The translations under genes and the position numbers were made by a program. The notes beneath the pieces were generated by a model. That model worked only from the letters and a program-made list of their open reading frames with translations. It had not been told where the DNA came from and ran no database searches. Below are positions 1 through 12,186 of a stretch of 64,000 nucleotides of DNA, piece after piece. The stretch covers positions 1,854,160-1,918,159 of the forward strand of contig JAJVDF010000044.1 of the NCBI GenBank assembly GCA_022410635.1, read 5' to 3'. The DNA comes from Tretioscincus oriximinensis (Eukaryota > Chordata > Lepidosauria > Squamata > Gymnophthalmidae). Position 1 is the stretch's first letter; the number at the start of each line of letters is the position of its first letter.

Positions 1-656
1 ACTGGATGCTCTGTAGCTTTTCCTTGAGAATCACTCACTTGAAGTTCTGGAATGGTACCTACACACATCACCACAGATGAAATTAAAATGAGCAGAAAAG
101 ATATGACGGCTGTCACCCTCGCTGGGTAGGACGAGTCTGGTTTTTCCATGAATTTCCAAATGCACTTTTGGCATTTTTTCCAGCTGTTTTCAGAAGCATC
201 AACACCTAGATCATCCAAAATCAGTTGAACCCGACGGGCAATCTCTTCTAGCTCTTCCTTCTTTTCACTGAGATGAGTCTTGCAGCAGTCATCCAAAAAT
301 TTGAGATCTACTTTCCAAAACTCCATTTCATTCTTGAAACAAATAGGACATATTCCCTTCTTCATATGAACTTCCCCGAAATAATACAGATCCATTATGC
401 ACTTGAAAGCATCGGGGTCTCTGTCAAAGTAAAATTCTCTTTTCCCGGGATCATAGTCATCACAGAATGAGAAAATGGTGTCATAGCCTCCCGATAAACA
501 GTTCACCAGCTTTGCTAACCTGGTGTCTGGATACTGGTTTAGATGGTCTCCGTACAACACCTGCTTTAAGCCACCAACATTGACAATAATCTCTGTTTCT
601 TCACTGTTTCCTGACCCATCACTCTCAAGCTCTTGCCAACTACTGTCATCTGCCAT
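1..656 (-). CDS. KCNF1: Kv5-type voltage-gated potassium channel subunit, N-terminal part (runs off window)
   Basis: An uninterrupted reading frame starts at the ATG complementary to 654-656 and stays open for 218 codons to the window edge. The product closely resembles KCNF1 (Kv5.1), an electrically silent subunit that co-assembles with Kv2 channels in the plasma membrane. Residues about 22-125 form the T1 tetramerisation domain (IIVNVGG, then CDDYDPGKREFYFDRDPDAF). They carry the exact H-x5-C-x20-CC zinc motif of non-Shaker Kv families, beginning at HMKKGIC. Residues about 180-205 are the hydrophobic S1 segment, and the extracellular TIPELQ follows. Human KCNF1 is encoded by one coding exon, which fits the lack of introns here. 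The voltage sensor and pore lie outside the window. Human KCNF1 is on 2p25 whereas the other genes here are 13q14.3 genes, so this may be a paralogue rather than the orthologue. Family is certain; orthology is not. Confidence 0.9.
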   Translation of the reverse strand, partial: MADDSSWQELESDGSGNSEETEIIVNVGGLKQVLYGDHLNQYPDTRLAKLVNCLSGGYDTIFSFCDDYDPGKREFYFDRDPDAFKCIMDLYYFGEVHMKKGICPICFKNEMEFWKVDLKFLDDCCKTHLSEKKEELEEIARRVQLILDDLGVDASENSWKKCQKCIWKFMEKPDSSYPARVTAVISFLLILISSVVMCVGTIPELQVSDSQGKATEHP

Positions 657-1700
657 TGTAATTTTATTTCTTAGCTTCCGACAGCCTTCTCCCTTCACAG
701 ATCTCTCCTGAATTAGCTTTATTGCGAAGTAAAGCAAGCCAGTAAATTTTAGCTGCAATGATTATGAACGTCTCTCCCCACAAAATGATACTGAGACAAA
801 CGCACAGTCTGTAAAGGCTTGTAAAAGATGCAACAAGCTGTATCACCCCCAAAAATCCAAAATCACCTGGCTAATTGCTAAGGCAAACTGCTGCCCCAAA
901 AGCTTTGGACAAATTAAAAAAAAACTTCTTGAGGAACTCACCCAGCACCTAAAATAGTTCACTGCTTTTCTTTTTTGTTTCAAGTCACATTGATTTGCCA
1001 TCGGAGATTCTGGTCCTTGTTGTGAGTTTCTTGACCTCGAATTTCTTTTTGAAAAAGTGAATTAACATTTCTGTGGAAGGGGAAAAAAACCCCAAAGATT
1101 TGCTGCCAATTGTTGCAGGGTCTTGGCTCCGAAAAATCTATTGTATCTTTTGATGCAACAGTCTTCTGGAGTTCTTCACTGGCTTCTGCATGCAAAGGCT
1201 CGAAGCACGCTTAAGATAAAGTTGAGATTGTTTTCCTTCTGCTGGTTTTAAGCACAATAGGAATTCCAGGCTGACGTCAAGTGCTTTCAAAGTGTTTTCC
1301 ACCCTCTTCTGGAGAAATGAAGCAAAAGCATGAACAAGGCTGGGCGGATTAGACATCTCTGAAATGTATAGGAGTGGCCAGTGTGTGTTTTTCTTGTGTG
1401 CATTTTTAGTACCAATGGGAAAATATATCCTTGTAATGTTATATATAGCATTCATGAGGAATATAGTAAGACTCTGGAAATGCCAGAAAGAAAAAAATAG
1501 CATAATAAAACTTTTCATTTAAACTGCCTTCCTTTAGTTCTTCAAATCCTAAATGCTTCTAAGGGTTGATCCCATTCACAATTTTTAGGGAGGAGGAAGG
1601 AACACCACCTTCCATCTGCCCCACAGGGTCATGTATGTACAGTGATCCACTTGATAAAAAGTCCATTGTCGTGGAATTTCAGTCACTACAGTTTGTGCAA
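657..1700. other. 5' flank of the Kv5-type gene
   Basis: This is AT-rich, non-coding sequence upstream of the channel ATG, presumably 5' UTR plus promoter. I see no clear TATA box, CpG island or recognisable repeat. The open frames here show no family resemblance. Confidence 0.4.
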
Positions 1701-2130
1701 TTCTTTTTTTTCCTTGAAATTAAATTTTTATTGATATATATAAGTATGACAATACATAATTATACACATATATACGTTGAATCCAACAATCGCCCAATAC
1801 AAGTCATACAATAAAAGAAAATACCACCACCACACCAAAACGTGCTCCCCTTCCCTCCCCCCCTACTCGAGGATATCTAAAAAATCTTATGTAAGTCTTT
1901 TCAAATCCAAAATCCAATATATTGTAAATGCCGTGGGTGAATACATCTTATGAAAAATCACATGGGAGATGAAGGCCCTCCACTTTACCTCCCACACTGG
2001 ATGTATTACAATTCCCAATCTTTTTAGCCTTCTTTCCCTTAGATAATCAAAGAGTACAATTTCTGACATATAATCATACCAGGCTTCCTGCGTCCATTTA
2101 TCTTTATCCTTCCACCCCAGTTTGTGCAAT
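1701..2130 (-). mobile_element. 5'-truncated L1-like LINE, 3' end
   Basis: Read on the minus strand this encodes an 80-residue tail rich in Trp and aromatic residues (WYDYMSEIVLFDYL, then FHKMYSPTAFTIYWIL), followed by a short 3' UTR and an A-rich end at about 1705-1740. It resembles the C-terminus of L1-type ORF2 proteins. A second copy of the same family lies at 63525-64000 on the same strand and is recognisably similar along its length. The fragment is dead (truncated). Confidence 0.7.
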
Positions 2131-2156
2131 TCAAAAAGTGAAAATTACTAAAATCC

Positions 2157-2252
2157 AAAAAAGGGGCTAGTAGCACTTTGAGACTAACAGGAGAAAAGTG
2201 GGTGGCATAAGCTTTCATAGACACGTCTACTTCTTCAGATGCTCCAAAAATC
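2157..2252 (-). mobile_element. Penelope-like repeat fragment with hammerhead-like core (copy P1)
   Basis: The minus strand reads CTGAAGA, a GTAGAC/GTCTAT stem, GAAA, GC-TTAT-GC (2203-2238), then GTTAGTCTCAAAGTGCTACT and the 'gctggact'-type arm. Short repeats of AAATCCAAAA lie on both sides and look like a target-site duplication. The order CTGANGA, stem, GAAA, tiny stem III is that of minimal hammerhead ribozymes known in Penelope-like retroelements. The base after stem III is C where U is expected, so activity is doubtful. Confidence 0.55.
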
Positions 2253-3076
2253 CAAAATCCAAAAATATCTTAGTAGGGACACTCACTAATATTAATCTGG
2301 CAAATTTCACAAAACTTCGAGGCTACGTGTAAAAGTTAACTGTCTCTCGGCTCACAGAGAATGCTGGGAATTGTAGTAAGGCAAGCAAAGCAATGTCTTA
2401 TGGGGCTCGGCAAGGTATTAATTGGAACAGTGTGGAAACTTGAGGTAGGTGAGGTGAGATCGCAAATGCATTTTTCCAAACTTCAAAAGAAATACCGCAG
2501 CTAAACACGTGGTGGAGAAGTGTCCTCAATCTGCTCCTGTTTTATTAAATTGTGTATTTTATTGTTCCTTCAATAAGGTATTCTTATGTTTTGATGCTGA
2601 AAACAAATCTTTTTGCAAACAGCCCAAGAGGAAATTTTAAAAAATGGAGCATACAAAAAGAAAGAAAAATTGCTTTAAGGAGCAATTTACAACATGAAAT
2701 TTAATTAAATGTCTTGGTTTTCACTTTCACGTGCAACAGAGGAAGAAATTATTGCCTATTCACACAAAAGATGCATTTATTTCCATTTCAGGGTGCGACC
2801 ATTGCAATTTATTCTGCTAACTTTTTTGTAATTTGAACTGTGGTCTGTGTCAGAGAAGAATTACATTAGCCGTTGCAGTTTCTCTTTGCAACCACTAATG
2901 TAATTTTTATTGTCTCTTGTGGTATTGTACCTCAATAAAGCACTCAGGCTCTTTCTGCACTTGTACTGGGGAATGGGGCTGCAGATTGGGGGGGGACAGA
3001 TCACCCACAGCTCCCAAGTGGTCCAAAGGTAATGGGAACAACTCCAGTTTGGACTCCTGCCTCCTTTACATGCAAC

Positions 3077-3290
3077 CTATTCCCTTGTTGTTGTTTGTTT
3101 AAACTCTTTATTGTATTTAACTTTGCACAATAATACTCTAAAACATTCCATCCATTCCTATTAGAGAGTTTCAAACATTCTCTCCCTTCCCATTCCCTTA
3201 TTCGTTAGAGAATCTCACCTCTGTAATTTTTAACTATCAACCATTTTTGTTTACAGACTCTTACTTTCTGAATTGTTAATATAGTGCTAC
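3077..3290 (-). mobile_element. Possible LINE 3'-end fragment
   Basis: The segment begins GTTTAAACTCTTTATTGTATT and is T-rich and AT-rich on the plus strand, like the reverse complement of an A-rich LINE tail. No protein similarity could be seen, so this is only a weak call. Confidence 0.25.
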
Positions 3291-3681
3291 CTTTCCAAAC
3301 ACTCACTAGAATAGTCTGAGCGCAGATAATTATCTTATCTATAGCATGTCTTTTCAAGGCATAATGTTTTCCAAATCTGCATGCAATGTGGCCATTTTGT
3401 TCAACACAGCAAAAGGTTGGCCAGACAAGTCCTGACTCACATCTTCCGTGTGCAGCTCCAATCACAGATCAGTGTGGGTGGGAACTGTGCAGGGGGTCTG
3501 ATTGCGAATAGTCTCAGACTTTCCTGATTCAAGCCAAGGAAAAGGAATTGTGAGGAGGGGGGGGGGTTGGGGGGAGATCCAAATAGAGGCCATTTGTGTT
3601 GGGAGAAAACTCGAGTCATCCTGCCTCTCAAACCACTTAAAAACCTGCTATAGTCCTCAATGAAGTGATTGGAAATAAATT

Positions 3682-3788
3682 TCCGAGAAATAGCCGTGTT
3701 AGTCCAGTAGAAAGTCCAGCAAAGGGCCCAGTAGTTCTTAAAGACTAACATGAGAAAAGTAGGTAGCATAAGCTTTCGTAGACACGTC
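3682..3788 (-). mobile_element. Penelope-like repeat fragment (copy P2)
   Basis: It carries the family's AATAGCCGTGTTAGTCCAGTAG end and, on the minus strand, the arm GACGTGTCTACGAAAGCTTATGCTA. Unlike the other copies it has T after stem III, as the hammerhead consensus requires, but the CTGANGA box is lost. Confidence 0.5.
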
Positions 3789-5099
3789 TTTGCTTTCATT
3801 CTTTCATTCTGTTTTTCTTTTAATCTCTTGGGGTTTTCTATACATATATATCTATATTTTCTATATGCATTTTTAGTTTGCAAAAATCATGTAGCTGTTC
3901 AAATCTTCGGAACTTTTCCAAATTGTACAAATCCCAAGTTACTGTCTGATTTAATTAAGGAATAGCTCCCAGCAACTAAGGTAATTAAAACGAAAGAGCA
4001 AACAAGAAGTGATAACCAACCTGTGCTTCAAAGATAAAAGCAAAACTATGCTCTGAAGGCAACTTTTCTCAATTATACTTGTACCGGTAAAGCTTTATCT
4101 CAACTGATGCACAGACGTGAACACTTGCCTGAATGTAGAAGTCCCTGCATCTAAACATGGCTATATTTTTTTCATGCTATAATTGCATGATTGGAGGGGA
4201 CCTAGCATTGCTAGAAAGAGCTGTCTTTATGCTTTTCCTTGCTAGTATTAATATGCACTTTTCCTAGCACGAGGTGCAGTGTTTGTGCTACGATAATGCT
4301 GTCTGGAGTTCACCTGCAAGACCTGCTGAGACCTCCAGCCCTATCCTTCAGTAAGAGTAGGAACAAGGCATTCAATCAGTTGCTTTTTTCCAAGGAATGG
4401 AAATAAAAATTCATAAAATTCAAGTGAATTTAAAAGTGAGTTTTCACCCTTGAATTCCCCCACCTGGAAATAATGGGAGCCAGCAGCTAATGACAGAAGG
4501 AATACACAAACTAAGATTTACAGGATGGTTTCTTGGGAAATGTAGGGTCCACATGCCTTGGACCACCAGCAGAGATAACCTAAGTTCTTTATGCTATTAT
4601 ATACAGAAAGGCTAAGGTCTCACGAGGGGAAAAATGGGAGTGAAAGCTCTTTAGATTTGAGTTGGCCAGATGCATTTTCCATATAATCCAAGTGAAAAAT
4701 GCACTGGCCATGCTCCATCTACACAGCAATGCATTTTCTGAGCTGGGTATAGTTGGTGGGATAGTGGGTTGTATATATTTGTATTTGTATTTTTATTATT
4801 ATTTTTCTCAAAAAGAAAAAAGAAAAAGAAAACCATTGCAAGTGTAACTAAATGCAATTCGCATTAAGTGCATTTTGGCGATGATTTAGCTGTGATTTCC
4901 AATGAGAGCAAGGACTGAATGGCTAGAGGTCCAGTCCTTGGAGGTCTTCTAAGAAAGACAGAAGAACTCCCAAAGGCTAGGGTGCATGGAGCAGGAGATC
5001 TAAGCAGATCTTCTGCCTGCCACTTACATCTTTTTCTTGGAGTGGCTCTGATTCCCTTGGCTGCTCTCAGCTGTTCTGATCATCTGATTGCAGTTGAGG

Positions 5100-5400
5100 A
5101 AAAACTGTACAGGAAAAATGGTGAAGGAGAAGTCACCATCTCCTGTGTCAACCTGTTCCATTGGTTTATCACTGTCACAAAGTTTTTTTTCTGATATCTA
5201 ATCTCAATCTACTTCCTTGCAGTTTCATCCCATTGTCTTTAGTTGCTCCATGTGCCACAGAGAACAGAGTTGATCCCTTTTGGTATAATGCCCTTTGATT
5301 TAAGTGTAGAATGTTCCACTCCCTCATTTGCAAAATATTCTGCTTTTGTATTGTTATGTAACCTCGCTCCCTGTCTTTCCCCCATGGCATCATAATGGAC
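5100..5400 (-). mobile_element. CR1-type LINE fragment
   Basis: On the minus strand this resembles the C-terminal ORF2 region ending in RLDIRK and a '(V)INQWNKL'-like stretch, degraded by indels. It matches the copy at 14878-15255, for example ATCTCCTGTGTCAACCTGTTCCA against ATCACCTGTGTCAACTTATTCCA. Confidence 0.65.
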
Positions 5401-6126
5401 AAATTAGGAATGAACAATTTTTAAAAACATGTATTTCTTTCGGTCACAGGTTTCATAAACATATGCTTAGGGAGAGAGCAGCATAGCGGCAGCAGACACA
5501 CAGATATAAAGCCTGGAGGCTTAGATGAAAGATAAAGAATTTTGTTCTTTTTCTTCAATTTTCAGGCTGCCTTTAGGACAGGTTTTAAATCCAAAGTACT
5601 GAACCAAACATATCAGAGATTAGCAGTCAGCGTGAGCTGCTCTAAGTGTCTGCCTTAAGGTTTCTCTGATTTCATGGTATTTCATATGCAATTGGCCACA
5701 GCTAGTAGAGGGAATAATTATAACCCAAAAATAGTCAAACCTGAAGCACTTTGTTGAACGTAACCAGCATTTTAAAACACAGGCTCTGGAATCACTTGTT
5801 CAAGGTTTGATGTCTAAATGAGAATTGACATCTGATTTCAGGCTTCCAGTGTGACTCTTCAGGAGTAAAAATAAGATAAAAACAGGCTTACAGTTTAGAG
5901 GAGAGGATTGTGGAAAAGGACACAAATTGATAATTGACCCTACCCTTCCTCCTCCATGACTTAACATCTCCAGTTGCCTAGCACCAGAGCTCACNGGGGA
6001 GGAAACCAAGGTCCTGGGACCAACAGAATGGACTGGGAAAGTTCTGGTTCATCCCTTCTCTTCAGGATCACATGAAGTAATCAAGAGTTCTTTTACTAAG
6101 CGTATAGCCAGTTTTCAGCTCAAGGA

Positions 6127-6405
6127 GGTATGGTGGTGCAGAGGTTAAGAACAACAGTCTTTCAACAGAGAAGTCGGCCTTCAATGCCCACATGTCTGCC
6201 ATTGAGAGCGGTGAGTACCCTCTACTTGCCTTAGCTTCAGACAACCAACCTGTTCAACAGAAAGCCATTGCAAGTAGATTAATAGATACCATCACAATGT
6301 AATGGGAAGATAGAATGTAAGCCTTTGGGCAAAAAATAGCTTGTAATCTGCTTTGAGTTCCTTCTGGTGAGAAAAGCAGGGTATAAAAAACAGGTTCTTC
6401 TTCTT
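6127..6405 (+). mobile_element. tRNA-derived SINE, diverged
   Basis: The head resembles GGTGGTGCAGAGGTTAAGAACA. The tail GGGAAGATAGAATGTAAGCC, then TTTGAGTTCCTTCTGGTGAGAAAAGCAGGGTATAAA, and the final TTCTTCTTC match the other SINEs in the window. Confidence 0.6.
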
Positions 6406-6978
6406 TGACTGGTATTCTGCACTGAATCCCACTAGCGTTGCCAGGTTCTGCTTTTGTCAAAACTACTATAGCCATTGTCTTCAGTAAGGTATCTGAGGCT
6501 TTTTACCAAGGCATCAACAACAGCTGCTTCAAGCCCCATCGAAATGACCTTGTGATAAAGGCAAAGGGGTTTTGGAATGCCATCTGAACTGACTGCCATT
6601 CCATGTTGGATTTATATAGTACAGACAATAGGATTGGAAGGTGCCTCATAGTCCACTAGTTTAGCTACTGAGGTATTCTGATCCCTGGTATTCTGCCCAT
6701 CACCCTTGAGTACCTTAGGATGTATTACCACATTCCAAAAGTGATTTAATTTTCCCTTTTAGATCCCCCATTGGATACAATGTCGGTTTCCCCCAGGCAT
6801 TTATATGAGAACATATCACAAACCATATTGGCAGCAATGCTATGATTATGGAAGCCAAATACAACACTTGTGCGTGTAGTGCTGTATTGGGGGTCACAGG
6901 AATAAAAATGCTTGTTTTTTACTTGAGTGCTTCAATGGGAGTAAGAAAAAAGGTGCTAATATAGTGGTTATGCATTTA

Positions 6979-7177
6979 TAGGCTGACCAGATGACCCCTT
7001 TGGGGGGGGGTTGTTGAAAACCTGGTTTTGGGGTGCCTCCCAGTTTTTTCTGAGGAGATTTTTTCAAAAAAATATTTTTCAAATATTTTTTGTTTTGTTT
7101 TTCCTCAGAAAAAAACAGGAGGCACCCCCAAAACGGGTTTTCAACCCCCCCAAAAAAGGGGTCATCTGGTCAGCCTA
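6979..7177. mobile_element. Foldback MITE, TAGGCTGACC family, copy M1
   Basis: A 199-bp element that is one near-perfect inverted repeat. It starts TAGGCTGACCAGATGACCCC and ends with the reverse complement GGGGTCATCTGGTCAGCCTA, with an AT-rich centre. It is flanked by an exact 8-bp duplication, TGCATTTA (6971-6978 and 7178-7185). The 8-bp duplication suggests hAT-type transposition. It has no coding capacity. Confidence 0.8.
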
Positions 7178-8206
7178 TGCATTTAAGACATTTGTCTGTG
7201 TGGTCTCCTTAACATTCTACATTAGTGGCTAAATTAGTGGCTTTACCTCCCTCACAATCTTCTCCTTCCTTCTACAAAAGGCCTTGTAGCCTGGAGGTCT
7301 TGTTGTGAATATTCTCAGGCAATAAAGTTAATGGCCATGGATGACGCCCCGTTTTCAGGTTTAAACCAATTAGAAAATGGTCTCCCTTCGTCGTTGCCTT
7401 TAAATCCAAGTGGAAACCATTTTCCATTTGTGCTACCCTCACATTGCCTAGTCCACTTCAATTTCAGAAGTGGACTAAAAGCAAAGTTATTAGATCCTCT
7501 TCTGCTTTCAGAAGAGAAAGCCTGGCTTGTTTTCTATTTAATCCGGGGAGGCAATGTGCCGATCCGAAAGCAACACGGCGTTTGAGGGCAGTTCCTTCAG
7601 AAAACCACTCAACTGTAAAGTAATGCAATTCACATTAACTCTGCACTGGCAACAGTTTGCCCATCATGAAAGTGCATCCACCAGGTCACCTCCAGTGCAT
7701 GTTGGGGAAGATCATCAGATGGGACAGTGCTAGAAACCTGCTCCTGGCCAATGGTCATCCAGGAGAAGTCCTAAGAAGGTTGGCTACTTCCGGCTACTTT
7801 GCCTCCCGCTCTACCCTGACTTCCAGTTGTACAACCTGCTGCCCAATCTGCCTGAGAAGTGGCCAGTTCTTGGGGGTCTTTTAGGTCCTAGCAAACTCAG
7901 AAGCACTCCCAAGGATCAGGCACCACACCAGCAAGAGCGATCGCTGAGGATCTCCTGTCACTGCTGNTGGCTTTTGTCAGCAGTTTGATTTTCCCGCCGA
8001 TAGAGAGAAGAATTGAAACTGCTGTAAAAAGCCAGCAGCAGGTGATCCACAGCAATCTCCCCTGCCACCATGGTATAGAGTGGCATAAAAAAATCAAAGA
8101 ATTACATAGAATGTCTTATAGGACTGGGAAAATGGATGACTCAGCATAAAGTTCATTTGTGACAGCTTCTACCTCTTAACCTAACAAAAATAGTTACTAA
8201 GTCATA

Positions 8207-8600
8207 AGAGGAGCCCTGGTGAATGGGGCCATAGCCTATATAATCCAGTATTCCGTCTCATGTAATGGTCCACCAGTTGCACCTGGGCAGTCTCAAGCAG
8301 AAGAAGATAAAACCACCTTTCTCAACTCCCTGCAAATGGTATTTCAGGAGTCCTGCCTGTTGCTCCATCCCAGAGGCAGTAACAAGTCATCCATCCTTGT
8401 AGCTGTCGATATAGGAGGCTTCCCTGAAGTTGTCTAACTTAAAGCTACCCAGGCTGCTAGCTAACACCTTCTGGAAGTAAATTCCATAGACTAATGATCC
8501 TCTGGATGAAAAAACGTATTTCTTGTCTGTCCTAACTCTTCCGCTCTTCAGTTTCAAGGAATGACCTCTCATCCTAGTGATAGAGAAATACTCTGTTGAT
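8207..8600 (-). mobile_element. CR1 LINE 3' fragment
   Basis: The reverse complement encodes the family's last ORF2 residues (a 'GHSLKLKSGRVRTDKKY'-like stretch) followed by the 3' UTR with CCCAGGTGCAACTGG and GGGAGTTGAG. It is more diverged than the copies near 34 and 38 kb. Confidence 0.8.
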
Positions 8601-9624
8601 TCAGAAAAAGAGAGAAGTAGCCTTATTAGCCAACAAGAAAAATAAATGTAAATAAATATGCTGCCTCTTCATACATTTCACATGTTCACATATTCAGTCG
8701 CTCTGAAAATTGGATCTATTTGGATTACGAATGATTAATGGGTGGAGTTATAATTAGATCTGATGAGGAAGTAGTTTCAATTATTGCAATGCTGTTGAAT
8801 ATCTTCAATGTGCAAAGCAAAGCTATTGGACAAGAATGGAATTGTTGGCAAGAGTGATACGAATTTTTCAAGTTCTCGTGGTTTGACATAATGTTCAAAT
8901 GGTGTTTCCATCTCCAGTATGTTATCATACTTAGTGGGCATTTCAGATATTCTATATCTTAAACACTGTGCAATTACCCTTTCTTTGAATACCTGAAAAT
9001 TAAAATAAAACAGTAAATTACTGTTGCTAACACAAATGATGAACAGTTAAGATATATTCATCGCAAGCGGTTCTGTTTCTCAGTTCTTTCCACAGGACTG
9101 CAGTTTGTATGCTTTGAAGTTTGAAAGCCACACCTGTTTTAGCTGATGTTAGCAGTTTCCCATGGATTAGATCAAATTTAGATGTGATGAAATCACACCA
9201 AAAATGTGAGTTTGCATTTCAAATGCACAGTCTCTCCAAATTAATCTAATTGTTAAGTGTCATTTTCTAGGGCAATACTTTTTCCAAAGTGCTGTTCTTT
9301 TTTTATGTATTACATACTGTGAATTTGTAGAGGACAGAAGAGGACAAGAAAGTGCCTCAGTTTTTCTCCTTTTGTAGGAAACCAGTCATTTGTGACATTA
9401 TGAGTACTCTAGCCCTTCATAGATCTACGAGAAGTCAGCCAGAACTTTGGCTGGAAGAGTTAATGTGAAAAAAATTAAAGAGCTGGAATAGCACCGGTAG
9501 CTCTCTAAGTGGATATTGAAGAAAATGGGTTCAGTCATCCAACAGCCCATGATACTATAACCCTATGAAAGGATCAGGATTTAACATGCCTTTTAGTTCT
9601 CTCTCTCTCTTTGTTTTTCGCATT

Positions 9625-9895
9625 ACAGGGCTACTCACAGGAGTATAGACAGGTTTATGGACACTAAGGGTATAAATGGATACTAAGATAGTTGTCTGGA
9701 TGTCGCCTCCGGGATGGAGCAACAGGTAGGACTCCTGAAATACCATTTGCAGGGAGTCATGAACAGGAGCATATTTTGCTTTCCTCTGTTCGGACTGCCC
9801 AGGTGCATCTGGTGGGCCTCTGTGTGAGACAGAATGCTGGGCTTGATGGGCTGTGGCCTGATCCAGTATGGCTCTTCTTATGTTCTTATGAGTTC
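9625..9895 (+). mobile_element. CR1 LINE 3' end
   Basis: Starts in the last ORF2 codons (GACAGGTTTATGGACACTAAG) and runs through the 3' UTR to the terminal CTTCTTATGTTCTTATGAG. Confidence 0.85.
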
Positions 9896-11753
9896 ATACC
9901 TTTAGTTTAGGCTCAGCTGTTTCTAGTTTGTTCACATGAGCATTGAAATAGAAATGTGATGATTGATTTATGCCAAGCATTCCATTACTGTGGTGGGGAG
10001 GAAGTTCAACAAGGTGAAGATTGGGGCAGAACAACTCTTTGTGCTAGCAACAGTAATTCATCTAGGGTGCAATCAGATAAGGCTTTTTTTCAGCCACACT
10101 TCTAAGAAATTTGCCACTTCTGTCACCATCTGAAAAACTGACATTCGAACAGTAAAAATTAATAATTTTACATAATATTTTCTCCACTGATTGGCCAGCA
10201 GCCTGCCTGGCTTTCCAGAGCCGTGATTGGTCACTGGCTGGCAGCATTTGTTCCCATACTGCAACTGGCTAGATTCTCCCTTTCTCTTGTTCCTTCCATA
10301 TGTGATTGAAAGGAAAAGTTGTCTTGGTCTAATGACTTTCTGTCTGAAGATGGGAAAACTTTCCAAGTCTTCAAAACCTTGTAACATGGCATGACATGCA
10401 TGAAGTGTGTGTACAATCAAAAGTATAAATGACATCCTGCAAGTTATTACAAATACAGCCTTTAGAGATGCCTCTGAAGATTCAGCAAAGTTATAAGCCA
10501 TAATATTTTTAAGTTTTAAGAGATCCATACCCTCCGTCCCTCCTATTCACTCACCTTCTCTGAAAGGACAGGGGAAGCTAAGGGTTAAAAGCCTGGGTGA
10601 AGAAGTAGCTTTTGACCAGGCGCCAAAAACTATAGCGCTTAGGTGCCTAGCAAGCCTTTAGAGGGAGGCTGTTTCAGAGTTTGAGGGGCCACCACAGAGA
10701 AGGGCCTCCTACATACCCTTACTCCTTACATTTCTGCAAAGGAAGAACTACCTGAAGACCTTCTGCTTGAGATCATAGTGCATGGGCAAATCTATGTGGG
10801 TTCCCTACTGCTATTATTTGTTTATCACACAACGCATGCGCACGCACACACATGCACACAATTTGGCATGTGGCTTTCATGTCTCAATACATGAATGATC
10901 ACTAGGTTCGACCCTTATTTATGGCACTGCCCTGCATGGCTACTGTGCTGTTTCATATTCAACAGATGTACATTTTTGCTTAAAAAAAAAAAAAACAGCT
11001 AGCTTTTATTTTTAGAAGGTGGGAAAGTAATGTACCTAATTTTCTCAGTGTAATTTTGAGAGGTCAGCTAAAGATGCCCTTCCTATTGACCTACAGCATT
11101 TTCTTCTGAACTTATTCTGTCTCTAGCTTAAGAGAAGAGCACAGTCCCCTTTGGACCCAGGTGGAAATCCAGGCAAGTAGATTGTAGCTTCAGACCCTGC
11201 TGAGCATAGATGACCCTCAGATATATTACAGTGATTAATGGAAGTAGCCTATCTTAGTATCAGGAGAATGTGTGGCTACCGACTCTCATTTCAAGCAAAA
11301 ATCTTTTTCTTGGAGTTTCCAGAGCAAAAGAACCTATAAAATAAAAAGCTTGCAAGATCAATGTATTTTTTCAGAAGTCAACCAGGCAAAAATCTCCTTG
11401 ATTGAGATCTTGTAGGAGACCTAAGTTATACTTTAGTGCAGAATTGGACTTTATTATTTTTTATGACAGTTCAATAGACAGGCTAAACTTAAAAAGGGCT
11501 TTAACTTCCAAACTCATGCACTGTTGGTGCCTTGCATAGTGTCTCTGTTGGGAGATTTTTGCAGTACCATTCAGGTCAGTAGGATTATGTAGGTTACCTG
11601 CAGAAATGGTTACAAACCCATCATTCTCCTAGAACTATATCACGATAGCTGTATAGTTCTGAGATATCAAGGCAAATATGAATATAGTGGGAAATTCTCA
11701 TAATACTGAATTCTGTCCTCTGTTGTCTGTCACTTTTCATTATGATGTTGATG

Positions 11754-11826
11754 ATGAATAAATAATAAATAATAAATAATAAATAATAAATAATAAATAA
11801 TAAATAATAAATAATAAACAAATAAA
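11754..11826. repeat. Period-7 tandem repeat (AATAATA)n
   Basis: About ten uninterrupted 7-bp units of AATAATA. The reading frame through it is an artefact. Confidence 0.9.
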
Positions 11827-12135
11827 TAGCACAGTTCCTATATCATCCCCACAGAACTGGCCAATACATTTTGGATTGTGTCACATCCCTTTGAATCAGT
11901 ATGGCTTCTGTTTTTTTCCTTTAGAAAAGGAATAGAAAGTAGCCATAGGGAATAAGACTTGCTTTCTCTCACATGCATGCTCTCTCTCACCGTCTGACAC
12001 CTCAGAGTTGTTAAAAGCCTAAGAACAACAAAGGGGGGTTTTCTGTGCCCTGGGCTGGCCTTCCAAAGACGCAACTGTTAATGCCACAAAAATGGCACTC
12101 AACCTTTCCCATGTTTCACGCGTAACCATCAAGAA

Positions 12136-12186
12136 CTCAGCATGTCTAAAGGAGGAGGAGAAGAAAAAGGAGAAGAAGAAGAAGGC
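12136..12186. repeat. GA-rich simple repeat
   Basis: AGGAGGAGGAGAAGAAAAAGG followed by (GAA)n. Confidence 0.8.

Noticed and set aside
1138..1518. 126-codon minus-strand open frame upstream of the Kv5 gene
   Set aside because: No recognisable family, no splice context, and residue composition like translated AT-rich noise.
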